From: Polyangium jinanense
GTDB taxonomy: Bacteria > Myxococcota > Polyangia > Polyangiales > Polyangiaceae
Assembly (NCBI RefSeq): GCF_028435365.1
Contig: NZ_JAGTJJ010000007.1
Coordinates: forward strand, 248,001-312,000
Reading direction: 5' to 3'
DNA length: 64,000 nucleotides
Shown: positions 38,560 to 45,726 of the stretch, piece by piece
Layout of the letters: each line of letters starts with the position of its first letter
Numbering within the stretch: position 1 is the stretch's first letter
Program-made: the position numbers and the translations under genes
Notes under the pieces: generated by a model
The model's input: the letters and a program-made list of their open reading frames with translations, nothing else
What the model was told of the DNA's origin: nothing
Databases searched by the model: none

Positions 38560-40869
38560 ATGCTGACGAAACCGCGCTCCGCGATGCTTCTCGCGGCGCT
38601 CCTCTCCTTCGTCCCCGCGAAGGCATCCGCCGACGGGAACACGCGGCTCGAAGTACGGGACGTCAAGCTTGCATCGTTGGGTCAAGGCGAGGCGCGTGTC
38701 TCGATCACGACGAGCGCCGAGCCTCGCTTCTTCGCGCGTGTCGACAGCGGTGGAAAGCGCCTCGTGATCGACGTCTCGGGCGCGGAGATCAAGGGCGCGC
38801 CCGCGGCCATCACGCAAGGCAACGCCCTCGTCGGCGGCGTCCTCACGCAGACCTTCGATCAGGACGGCAAGAAGATCACGCGTGTCCTCGTGCAGCTCGC
38901 GCGCACGGCCGAGTACCGCATCAGCGCGACGCCCACGGGCCTCGTCGTCGACCTCGCGGCCGCGGATGCGACCGCGCCGATGCGCGCGCCCGCGCCCGTG
39001 GTGACGTCCTCGTCGCCCTCCGCGACGACGCCGAAGGCCGAGGCGCGCAAGGTCGAGCAAGCCTCCGGCGCGGCCGTCACGAACGTCCGTTACGACCACC
39101 AGGCTGGCAAGGATCGCGTCACGGTCGAGCTCAACGAGAGCGTGAAGTTCTCGCACGTGACCTCGCCGAGCGGCCGCTCGATCCTCGAGCTCGAAGGCGC
39201 GCGCTTGCCCGACGCGCTCGAACGCAAGCTCGACGTGAGCGCCTTCGGCGGCACCATCACGGCGATCTCCACGTACCGGCGCAAGAGCGACTCCTCGCGC
39301 GTCGTCGTCGAGGTCGAGCCCAAGGGCGATGCGATCGGCGTCGTCTCGCGGGAAGGAAGCACGCTCGTCCTCACGTTCGCGGACACGGCCGCGCACCCGA
39401 TGCTCAGCGGCGTCGGTGCCGACGGCGGAGCCGCGCGCCGCGTGCGCACGGTGGCGCGGGAAGAGGACGTCCTGGCGACGCCGAGCACCTCGCGCGCTAC
39501 CGAGACGACGATCGACGGCGAAGAGGCCGCGGGCTTCTTGCCGACCACGCTCGCGCAGCAACGCCGCTTCACGGGCCGGCGCATCGACCTCGACCTCAAG
39601 GACGCCGACGTCCACAACGTCCTGCGCCTCATCTCCGACGTCGGCCGCGTCAACATCGTCACGTCCGACGACGTGAAGGGCAACGTCACGATCCGGATGC
39701 GCAACGTCCCGTGGGATCAGGCCCTCGAGACGGTCCTCCAGGCCAAGGGCCTCGGCATGGTCCGCCAGGGCAACATGATCCGCGTCGCGCCCCAGGCCGA
39801 GCTCAACAAGGAGCGCGAGCTCGACCTCGCGCGGCGAAGGAGCGAGCTCGCGCTCGCGCCGCTGGAGACGCGCCTCATCCCGGTGAACTACGCCGTCGCC
39901 AAGGAACTCCAGGCGCGCGGCAAGGATCTGCTCTCACCGCGCGGCTCACTCGCCGTCGACGAGCGCACGAACGTCCTCGTGGCGCGTGACGTTGCGGGCA
40001 ACCTCGACCAGCTCGAAGAGCTCGTGCGCGCGCTCGACACGCAGACGCCGCAGGTCCTCATCGAGGCGCGTATCGTCGAGGCCACGAGCCGCTACCTGCG
40101 CGACGTCGGCATCCAGTGGGGCGGCGACGGCACCTTCAGCCCTGCGACCGGCAACCCGACGGGCCTCGTCTTCCCCTCGCAGATTGGCCTCACGGGCGGC
40201 GCGAGTGATCAGACGACGCCCACGGGCGGCCTCTCGCCGTTCCAGAACACCGTCCCGAACCCGAACTTTGCGGTCAACTTGCCGGCCACCACGGGCACGG
40301 GCCTCGGCGGCGCGATCGGCATGACGCTCGGCTCGATCGACAACACGGTCAACCTCTCCGTGCGCCTCTCGGCGGCCGAGGCGAGCGGCCTTTTGCGGAT
40401 CGTCTCGAGCCCGCGCATCCTCACGCTCGACAACCGCGAGGCGCGCATCAGCCAGGGCACGCTCATCCCGTTCTCGCAGATCAGCGCGCAGGGCGTGCAG
40501 ACGACGTTCCAGGAGGCGAAGCTCCAGCTCCTCGTCAAGCCGCACGTCACGAGTGACGGCAGCGTCTCGATGCACGTCAAAATCAACCGCGACGAGCCCG
40601 ACTTCAACCAGACCTCGGCGCGCGGCGATCCCACCATCTTGAAGCGCGAGGCCGAGACCGATCTGCTCATCATGGACGGCCACACCGCGGTCATCGGCGG
40701 CATCTTCACGCGCAACACGGGCAGAAACCTCGATCAGGTCCCCGTGCTCGGCGACATCCCGATCCTCGGCGTGCTCTTCCAGCGCCGCAGGTCGAGCGAC
40801 AGCCGCAGCGAGCTCGTGATTTTCATCACGCCGCGCATCGTCAACCGGGCCGAGTCGCTGGGGAAGTGA
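38560..40869 (+). CDS. pilQ: Type IV pilus secretin PilQ
   Basis: A 769-residue outer-membrane secretin with signal peptide (MLLAALLSFVPAKASA). Two AMIN domains (about 25-130 and 165-265) should bind peptidoglycan. An STN/N0 region is near 335-410 (IDLDLKDADVHNVLRLISDV, NVTIRMRNVPWDQALETVL), then an N1 domain and the secretin C-domain with VLIEARIVEATSRYLRDVG, LSAAEASGLLRIVSSPRIL, and VPVLGDIPILGVLFQRRRSS. Ends with VIFITPRIVNR, the typical secretin end. ATG 38560 follows a GGGGG stretch; a TTG six codons up is less likely. Last gene of the pil cluster. Confidence 0.95.
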   Translation: MLTKPRSAMLLAALLSFVPAKASADGNTRLEVRDVKLASLGQGEARVSITTSAEPRFFARVDSGGKRLVIDVSGAEIKGAPAAITQGNALVGGVLTQTFDQDGKKITRVLVQLARTAEYRISATPTGLVVDLAAADATAPMRAPAPVVTSSSPSATTPKAEARKVEQASGAAVTNVRYDHQAGKDRVTVELNESVKFSHVTSPSGRSILELEGARLPDALERKLDVSAFGGTITAISTYRRKSDSSRVVVEVEPKGDAIGVVSREGSTLVLTFADTAAHPMLSGVGADGGAARRVRTVAREEDVLATPSTSRATETTIDGEEAAGFLPTTLAQQRRFTGRRIDLDLKDADVHNVLRLISDVGRVNIVTSDDVKGNVTIRMRNVPWDQALETVLQAKGLGMVRQGNMIRVAPQAELNKERELDLARRRSELALAPLETRLIPVNYAVAKELQARGKDLLSPRGSLAVDERTNVLVARDVAGNLDQLEELVRALDTQTPQVLIEARIVEATSRYLRDVGIQWGGDGTFSPATGNPTGLVFPSQIGLTGGASDQTTPTGGLSPFQNTVPNPNFAVNLPATTGTGLGGAIGMTLGSIDNTVNLSVRLSAAEASGLLRIVSSPRILTLDNREARISQGTLIPFSQISAQGVQTTFQEAKLQLLVKPHVTSDGSVSMHVKINRDEPDFNQTSARGDPTILKREAETDLLIMDGHTAVIGGIFTRNTGRNLDQVPVLGDIPILGVLFQRRRSSDSRSELVIFITPRIVNRAESLGK

Positions 40870-40878
40870 GGTCGTTGA

Positions 40879-40912
40879 CAGGTCGCTGGAAAGCCAGGTA
40901 ACTGGCGACCTG
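40879..40912 (+). promoter_or_regulatory. Hairpin ending directly before the start codon of the first MopE/SBBP gene
   Basis: CAGGTCGC (40879-40886) and GCGACCTG (40905-40912) are perfect arms, with a smaller CTGG-AAAG-CCAG stem inside. The right arm ends one base before the ATG at 40914, where a ribosome-binding site should be. No Shine-Dalgarno stands free, so the structure could control translation. The corresponding bases upstream of the paralogue (43132) share sequence but do not form the same stem. Confidence 0.4.
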
Positions 40913-40913
40913 A

Positions 40914-42752
40914 ATGACCTCGAACGACCACCGGACCAAGCGCTCGTCTTTTTCCCTTTCTCGCGTCTTCCTCGGCATCTGGGGCACGGCTGCGATCGTC
41001 GCGATCGCCGGTTGTGACGACGGCGCCGGCACGTCTGGCTCCGCGGGCGCGCCCTCCACGGGCGGCAGCGGCGGCGCGGGCGGCTCGATGCAAGCCGGCG
41101 GAATGGGCGGCGTCGGTGGAATGGGCGGCGCCGGCGGCGCCGGCGGCGTTGGCGGCGTTGGCGGCGTCGGTGGAATGGGTGGTTCCGGCGGGCAGAACTG
41201 CATCCCCGAGACCTGCAACGGCGTCGACGACGATTGCGACGATACCGTCGACGAGGACATCCCCGGCGTCGGCATGTCCTGCGACACCGCCCTCTCGGGC
41301 GTCTGCGCGGCCGGCACCACGGCCTGCAAGGATTCCGCGCTCACCTGCGTGCAGAACGTCCTTCCGAGCCCCGAGGTGGCGGATGCGCTCGACAACGATT
41401 GCAATGGCCAGGTCGACGACGGCCTCATGCTCGGCAAGGGGCTCTGGGCCAAGGGGTACGGCAATGACACGTCGACGCAGAGCGTCCTCCGCATCGCCAC
41501 CGATTCCGTGGGAAACATCGGCGTCGTCGGCTGGATGACGGGCGGGTTCGTCAATTTCGGCGGCAGCACCATGACCGTCTTGGGCTTGGAAGACGCCTTC
41601 CTCGTCAAGCTCGACCCGAACGGCGGCTTCTTGTGGCAACAGCAGTTCAGCGCCTCGAACAATCTCGGCTGGGTCTCGGCCCTCGCCTTCGATTCGACGG
41701 GGAACGCGTACACGGCCGGATATTTCATCAGCAACATGACCGTGGGGGGCAAGACCCTCAACCCGATCGGCAGCGGGGACATTTTCATCCTCAAGCACGA
41801 CGCCGCCACGGGCGCGGTGCTCTGGAGCAAGGTGTTTGGCGAGTCCACCAACTCGCAAGGCGTGTCGGACCTCGCGACCACGCCGGCCGGCAACCTCGTG
41901 GCCACGGGGACCGTGCATGGTGGCGCCGTGAGCCTTGGCGGCGCCCCCTTGGCCGGATCTTCCAGCGACGCCATCCTCGCCATGTACGACGCCACGGGCG
42001 TCCATCTCTTCAGCAAGCGATTCGGGGACGGCTTGATTCAGTCCGGCAAGAGCGTCGCCGTCAATGCGGCGGGCGAGATCGCCCTCGCCGTCGACCTCGA
42101 GGGCACGGTCGATTTCGGCGGCGGCGTGCTCACGTCGGCGGGCTCCACCGACGTCGCGATCGCGAAATTCGCCGCGGATGGGACCCACCTCTGGAGCAAG
42201 AACTACGGCTCCGCGATGCAGCAGGCAGTCAACAGGGTCGCCTTCGATGCGCAGGGCAACATCCTGATCACGGGTACCCATTACGATCCCATCGATTTCG
42301 GATGCGGGCCCGTATCGGCGGTGAACAACTACGGATTCTACGTGGCGAAGCTCGATCCGAACGGCGCGTGCCTCTGGACGAAAACCTACGGCACGACCCC
42401 TGTCAAAGGGGTGTACGCATCCAAGATGGCCGTGGATCCGACGGGCAACGTCGTCGTGACGGGCACGTTCCTGGGCAGCATGGACCTCGGCGGCGGCATG
42501 ATGACCGCCGTGGAATCGTCTCAGGATATCTTCGTGCTCAAGCTGAGCTCCACGGGCGCCTACGTGTGGAGCAAGCACTATGGCGACCCGGTCGTGTACG
42601 AGATGGACTCGGGCAACGACGTGGCGACCGATCCGATGGGGAACATCCTGCTCGGCGGGGATTTCGGCGGTAACATCGACTTCGGCTCGGGGACGATCTC
42701 GGCCGTCGACCTGAACCACCAAGACGCGTACGTGGCGAAGCTCTCGCCCTGA
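40914..42752 (+). CDS. Lipoprotein with MopE-like metal-binding motif and SBBP beta-propeller (copy 1)
   Basis: A 612-residue predicted lipoprotein (signal to VAIAGC). A Gly-rich linker leads to a Cys/Asp motif, ETCNGVDDDCDDTVDED, GVCAAGTTACKD and ALDNDCNGQVDDGL, which matches the MopE-type metal-binding repeat (PF11617). The rest is a propeller of about eight SBBP repeats such as AFLVKLDPNGGFLWQQQFSA and DAYVAKLSP at the end. Tandem paralogue of the gene at 43132, with which it shares the start MT-NDHR-KR, all domains and the ending AKLSP. Probably surface-located; binding partner unknown. Confidence 0.85.
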   Translation: MTSNDHRTKRSSFSLSRVFLGIWGTAAIVAIAGCDDGAGTSGSAGAPSTGGSGGAGGSMQAGGMGGVGGMGGAGGAGGVGGVGGVGGMGGSGGQNCIPETCNGVDDDCDDTVDEDIPGVGMSCDTALSGVCAAGTTACKDSALTCVQNVLPSPEVADALDNDCNGQVDDGLMLGKGLWAKGYGNDTSTQSVLRIATDSVGNIGVVGWMTGGFVNFGGSTMTVLGLEDAFLVKLDPNGGFLWQQQFSASNNLGWVSALAFDSTGNAYTAGYFISNMTVGGKTLNPIGSGDIFILKHDAATGAVLWSKVFGESTNSQGVSDLATTPAGNLVATGTVHGGAVSLGGAPLAGSSSDAILAMYDATGVHLFSKRFGDGLIQSGKSVAVNAAGEIALAVDLEGTVDFGGGVLTSAGSTDVAIAKFAADGTHLWSKNYGSAMQQAVNRVAFDAQGNILITGTHYDPIDFGCGPVSAVNNYGFYVAKLDPNGACLWTKTYGTTPVKGVYASKMAVDPTGNVVVTGTFLGSMDLGGGMMTAVESSQDIFVLKLSSTGAYVWSKHYGDPVVYEMDSGNDVATDPMGNILLGGDFGGNIDFGSGTISAVDLNHQDAYVAKLSP

Positions 42753-42799
42753 ACCGGGCGGAATCGCGCGAAAAGTAGCGTCTGCGCGTACCGGGGGGC

Positions 42800-43033
42800 G
42801 CTTGCAACGCTTGCAAGCGCCTCTTTGCGTGTACAGGGAGCCGGTTGCAACGCTTGCAAGCGGCTCTTTGTATGGTCACGGAGCCGCTTGCAACGCTTGC
42901 AAGCGCCTCTTTGTGTGTACAGGGAGCCGGTTGCAACGCTTGCAAACGGCTCTTTGTATGGTCACGGAGCCGTTTGCAACGCGTGCAGGCGGCATCCGGT
43001 ACGCGCAAAGCGCGGTTTGCACGCGTTGCAAGA
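42800..43033. repeat. Intergenic 43-bp hairpin-repeat array, five good units plus one degenerate
   Basis: Core palindromes like GCTTGCAACGCTTGCAAGC start at 42800, 42843, 42886, 42929 and 42972, exactly 43 bp apart, with a degenerate one near 43014. The 24-bp spacers alternate between two forms: type A with TTTGCGTGTACAGG (or TTTGTGTGTACAGG), and type B with TTTGTATGGTCACG. Around each type B spacer a 13-bp stem can form: TTGCAAGCGGCTC with GAGCCGCTTGCAA, and in the other copy TTGCAAACGGCTC with GAGCCGTTTGCAA, a paired base change. Rest of the 379-bp gap (42753-42799, 43034-43131) holds no gene. Confidence 0.85.
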
Positions 43034-43131
43034 GGGGGATCGCGTCCTGATCCGATGGGTCGACCGCGGGGGAGGCGCTGGGCAGGTAACCGCCTTGGCA
43101 GGTCGCCCGAAAGCCAGGTACCGTGAGGCTT

Positions 43132-44862
43132 ATGACCTTGAACGATCACCGACCCAAGCGTCCTTCCTTTTCTCTCCACCACGTATTCTTCGGCCTGTGC
43201 GGCTCGGCTGCGATCGCGATCGGCGGCTGTGGCGACGGCGGGAGCACGGCGTCCACGTCAACCGGCGGGCAGGCCGGCGGCATGGGCGGGGCCGGCGGGC
43301 AGACGTGCGTCCCCGAGATCTGCAACGACCTCGACGACGATTGCGACGGCAGCGTCGACGAGGACGTCCCCGGCGCCGGCCTTTCGTGCGACACCGCGCT
43401 CCCTGGCGTCTGCGCGGCCGGCACCTCGACCTGCAAGAATGCCGCGGTGACCTGCGAGCCGAACGTAAAGCCGAGCCCCGAGGCGCCGGATGGGCTCGAC
43501 AACGACTGCAATGGTCAGGTCGACGACGGCCTCTCCCTCGGCAACGGGCTCTGGGCCAAGGGATACGGGAGCGACGCGGCCTCGCAGTACGCACAAGGCA
43601 TCGCCACGGATTCGGCAGGGAACATCGCCGTCATCGGCCAGCTCAGCGGCGGCGACATCGATTTCGGCGGCGGCAAGATGAAGGTGACGGGCACGGACGA
43701 TTCGTTCCTCGTCAAGCTCGACCCGAGCGGCGGCTTTTTGTGGCAGCAGCAATTCGACTACGCCGGCGAGTACGACCGTATCAATTCCGTCGCTTTTGAT
43801 CCGGCCGGCAACGTGTTCGCGGCCGGAACCTTCTCCAGCGAGATGACCGTGGGGGGCACGTCCCTCGTCCCCAACGGCGGCGGCAAGGACATTTTCATCC
43901 TCAAGCACAACGCTTCCACGGGCGCGGTGCTCTGGAGGAAAGTCATTGGCGCATCCACCGAGCCGGAGAACCTGTTCGACATCGCCCCGACCCCGGCGGG
44001 CGGCCTCGTGATCACCGGGACGTCTTTGGGAGACACCGTGAATCTCGGCGGCGGCGCCTTGAAAGGTTCGTTCGCCGATGCCTACCTCGCCGTCTACGAC
44101 GCCGCGGGCGCCCACGTCTTCAGCAAACGATTCGGGAACGACGACCTGGGCCAGAACGGCCGGACCGTCGCCGTCAACGCGGCAGGCGAGATCGTGCTCG
44201 GCGTCGACCTCAACGGCGCGGCTGATTTCGGCGGTGGCGTGCTCACGTCGGCGGGCGGCAGCGACATCGCGATCGCGAAGTTCTCCGCGGACGGGACCCA
44301 CCTGTGGAGCAAGGTGTACGGCACCGCGGAGCAGCAGACCGTCAGCCAGGTGGCCTTTGATGCGCAAGGCAACATGCTGATCACCGGCCCCCACGTGGAT
44401 CCCATCGATTTCGGGTGCGGGCCCGCGTCGCCGCCGAACTACGCCGGGTTCTACGTGGCGAAGCTCGATCCGAGCGGCGCGTGCGTCTGGACCAGGACCT
44501 ACGGCACGACCCCCGGCCAGACGGTTGGCACGCCAAGACTCGCGGTGGATCCGGCTGGCAACGTCCTCGTGGCCGGTGGCTTCTCGGGCACCATGGACCT
44601 CGGCGGCGGCGCGATGGAGAGCGGGGGCAAGCAGACCGACGTCTATGTGCTCAAGCTGAGCCCCTCGGGCGTCCCCATCTGGAGCAGGCACTATGGCGCC
44701 CCGGCGCCCGAGAGCGACGGCTGCGCCGCGCTGGCGACGGATCCCATGGGCCACGTCGTGCTCACCGGCCATTTCGAGGCCAACATCGATTTCGGTACCG
44801 GGACGATCCCGTCGGGGGACCTGGGCGAGTCCGACGTGTTCGTGGCCAAGCTGTCGCCTTGA
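43132..44862 (+). CDS. Lipoprotein with MopE-like metal-binding motif and SBBP beta-propeller (copy 2)
   Basis: A 576-residue predicted lipoprotein (MTLNDHRPKRPSFSLHHVFF, lipobox IAIGGC). Linker shorter than in copy 1. MopE-like motif: EICNDLDDDCDGSVDED, GVCAAGTSTCKN and GLDNDCNGQVDDGL. Propeller repeats follow: SFLVKLDPSGGFLWQQQFDY, DIFILKHNASTGAVLWRKV, to DVFVAKLSP. The ATG at 43132 aligns with the start of copy 1; an ATG three codons up is in frame. About 30 bp of upstream DNA (GGCAGGTCGC, GAAAGCCAGGTA) is also shared with copy 1, so the duplication includes the 5' flank. Confidence 0.85.
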   Translation: MTLNDHRPKRPSFSLHHVFFGLCGSAAIAIGGCGDGGSTASTSTGGQAGGMGGAGGQTCVPEICNDLDDDCDGSVDEDVPGAGLSCDTALPGVCAAGTSTCKNAAVTCEPNVKPSPEAPDGLDNDCNGQVDDGLSLGNGLWAKGYGSDAASQYAQGIATDSAGNIAVIGQLSGGDIDFGGGKMKVTGTDDSFLVKLDPSGGFLWQQQFDYAGEYDRINSVAFDPAGNVFAAGTFSSEMTVGGTSLVPNGGGKDIFILKHNASTGAVLWRKVIGASTEPENLFDIAPTPAGGLVITGTSLGDTVNLGGGALKGSFADAYLAVYDAAGAHVFSKRFGNDDLGQNGRTVAVNAAGEIVLGVDLNGAADFGGGVLTSAGGSDIAIAKFSADGTHLWSKVYGTAEQQTVSQVAFDAQGNMLITGPHVDPIDFGCGPASPPNYAGFYVAKLDPSGACVWTRTYGTTPGQTVGTPRLAVDPAGNVLVAGGFSGTMDLGGGAMESGGKQTDVYVLKLSPSGVPIWSRHYGAPAPESDGCAALATDPMGHVVLTGHFEANIDFGTGTIPSGDLGESDVFVAKLSP

Positions 44863-44982
44863 ATGTGCGCATGACCACTGCATGGTACGTGAGGCCCGCC
44901 CCCCGCGTCGACGCGCGCGCCGGGCCAAGAATCCGCCGCCGATTTCTTTGCCTCCCGCCCCGCGGCCGCTAGGTTCCCCCCG

Positions 44983-45708
44983 ATGACCCCGCACTCGAAC
45001 TGGTTTCGCGCAGCCACCGCGGCCCTCCTCGGCCTCGCCTCGGCGGGCGCGTGCGGCGCGGCCATGCCCGAGGCCGATTCCACGAAGCAAACCGCCTCCA
45101 CGTCCGAAGCGGACGAGCTCGCCCGCAAGCGCGCGGACGGCGAAGGCGCCGATTCTCCGTCGAAATGCCCCCACGGCGCCCTCGAAGATCCGCACCGCGG
45201 GTTCGTCCGTTGCTTGCGCCCCGACGAGCGTGACGCCGGCTGGCTCCCGCCGCCCCCGCAACCCGAGCCGTCTTCCCCGGACGCCGGCACGGACGCGGCC
45301 CCGCCGCCTGAAACGGCCCCGCCGCCGCCTCCGCCGCCGCCGCCTCCGCCGCCGCCTCCGCCGGAAAAACCGAAGCCGGGGCCTCCGCCCCTCGTCACGA
45401 TCTCCACGCCCAAATTCGAGGGCGGCGACGTGCCCCGCGCCGAGAAGTTCATCACGTCGAACCTCGAAGGCATTGCCAAGTGCATCGCCGACAATGGCGG
45501 GCTCGAGGCGGCGAAGGGCTCGATCAAGGTGAGCTTCCTCGTCCGCGCGCGCGGCCGCGCCGAGGGCGTCGAGATCGAGAGCAAGAAGGGCATCACCGAG
45601 GAGGCGGCGTCCTGCATCCGCTTGCTCCTCAAGAACCGCGCCGTGGGCGCCCCGAGCTCGGATCCCGTCGGCGTCACGGTCACCTTCTCGCTCGAACGAC
45701 CCCGCTGA
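44983..45708 (+). CDS. Exported proline-rich protein with AgmX/TonB-like C-terminal domain
   Basis: A 241-residue protein. N-terminal signal (TAALLGLASAGACGAAM) might be a lipobox (GACG) but is not a perfect one. A negatively charged segment leads to KCPHGALEDPHRGFVRC, a two-Cys module, and then a Pro-rich arm with 15 consecutive Pro. The C-terminal 95 residues (AEKFITSNLEGIAKCIADNG, IKVSFLVRARGRAEGVEI, AASCIRLLLKNRAVG) look like the AgmX/PglI or TonB-type domain seen in myxobacterial gliding and envelope proteins. It precedes the large MYXO-CTERM gene by 18 bp and is likely co-transcribed. Confidence 0.65.
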   Translation: MTPHSNWFRAATAALLGLASAGACGAAMPEADSTKQTASTSEADELARKRADGEGADSPSKCPHGALEDPHRGFVRCLRPDERDAGWLPPPPQPEPSSPDAGTDAAPPPETAPPPPPPPPPPPPPPPEKPKPGPPPLVTISTPKFEGGDVPRAEKFITSNLEGIAKCIADNGGLEAAKGSIKVSFLVRARGRAEGVEIESKKGITEEAASCIRLLLKNRAVGAPSSDPVGVTVTFSLERPR

Positions 45709-45726
45709 CGATCGTATCCTGCCGGC

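Noticed and set aside
42800..43033. CRISPR array
   Set aside because: Spacers are not unique but alternate between two sequences; repeats are short imperfect palindromes and no cas gene is near.
42538..43182. Small repeat-coded protein across the 43-bp array
   Set aside because: 43 bp is not a multiple of three, so the frame shifts at each unit; no start context.
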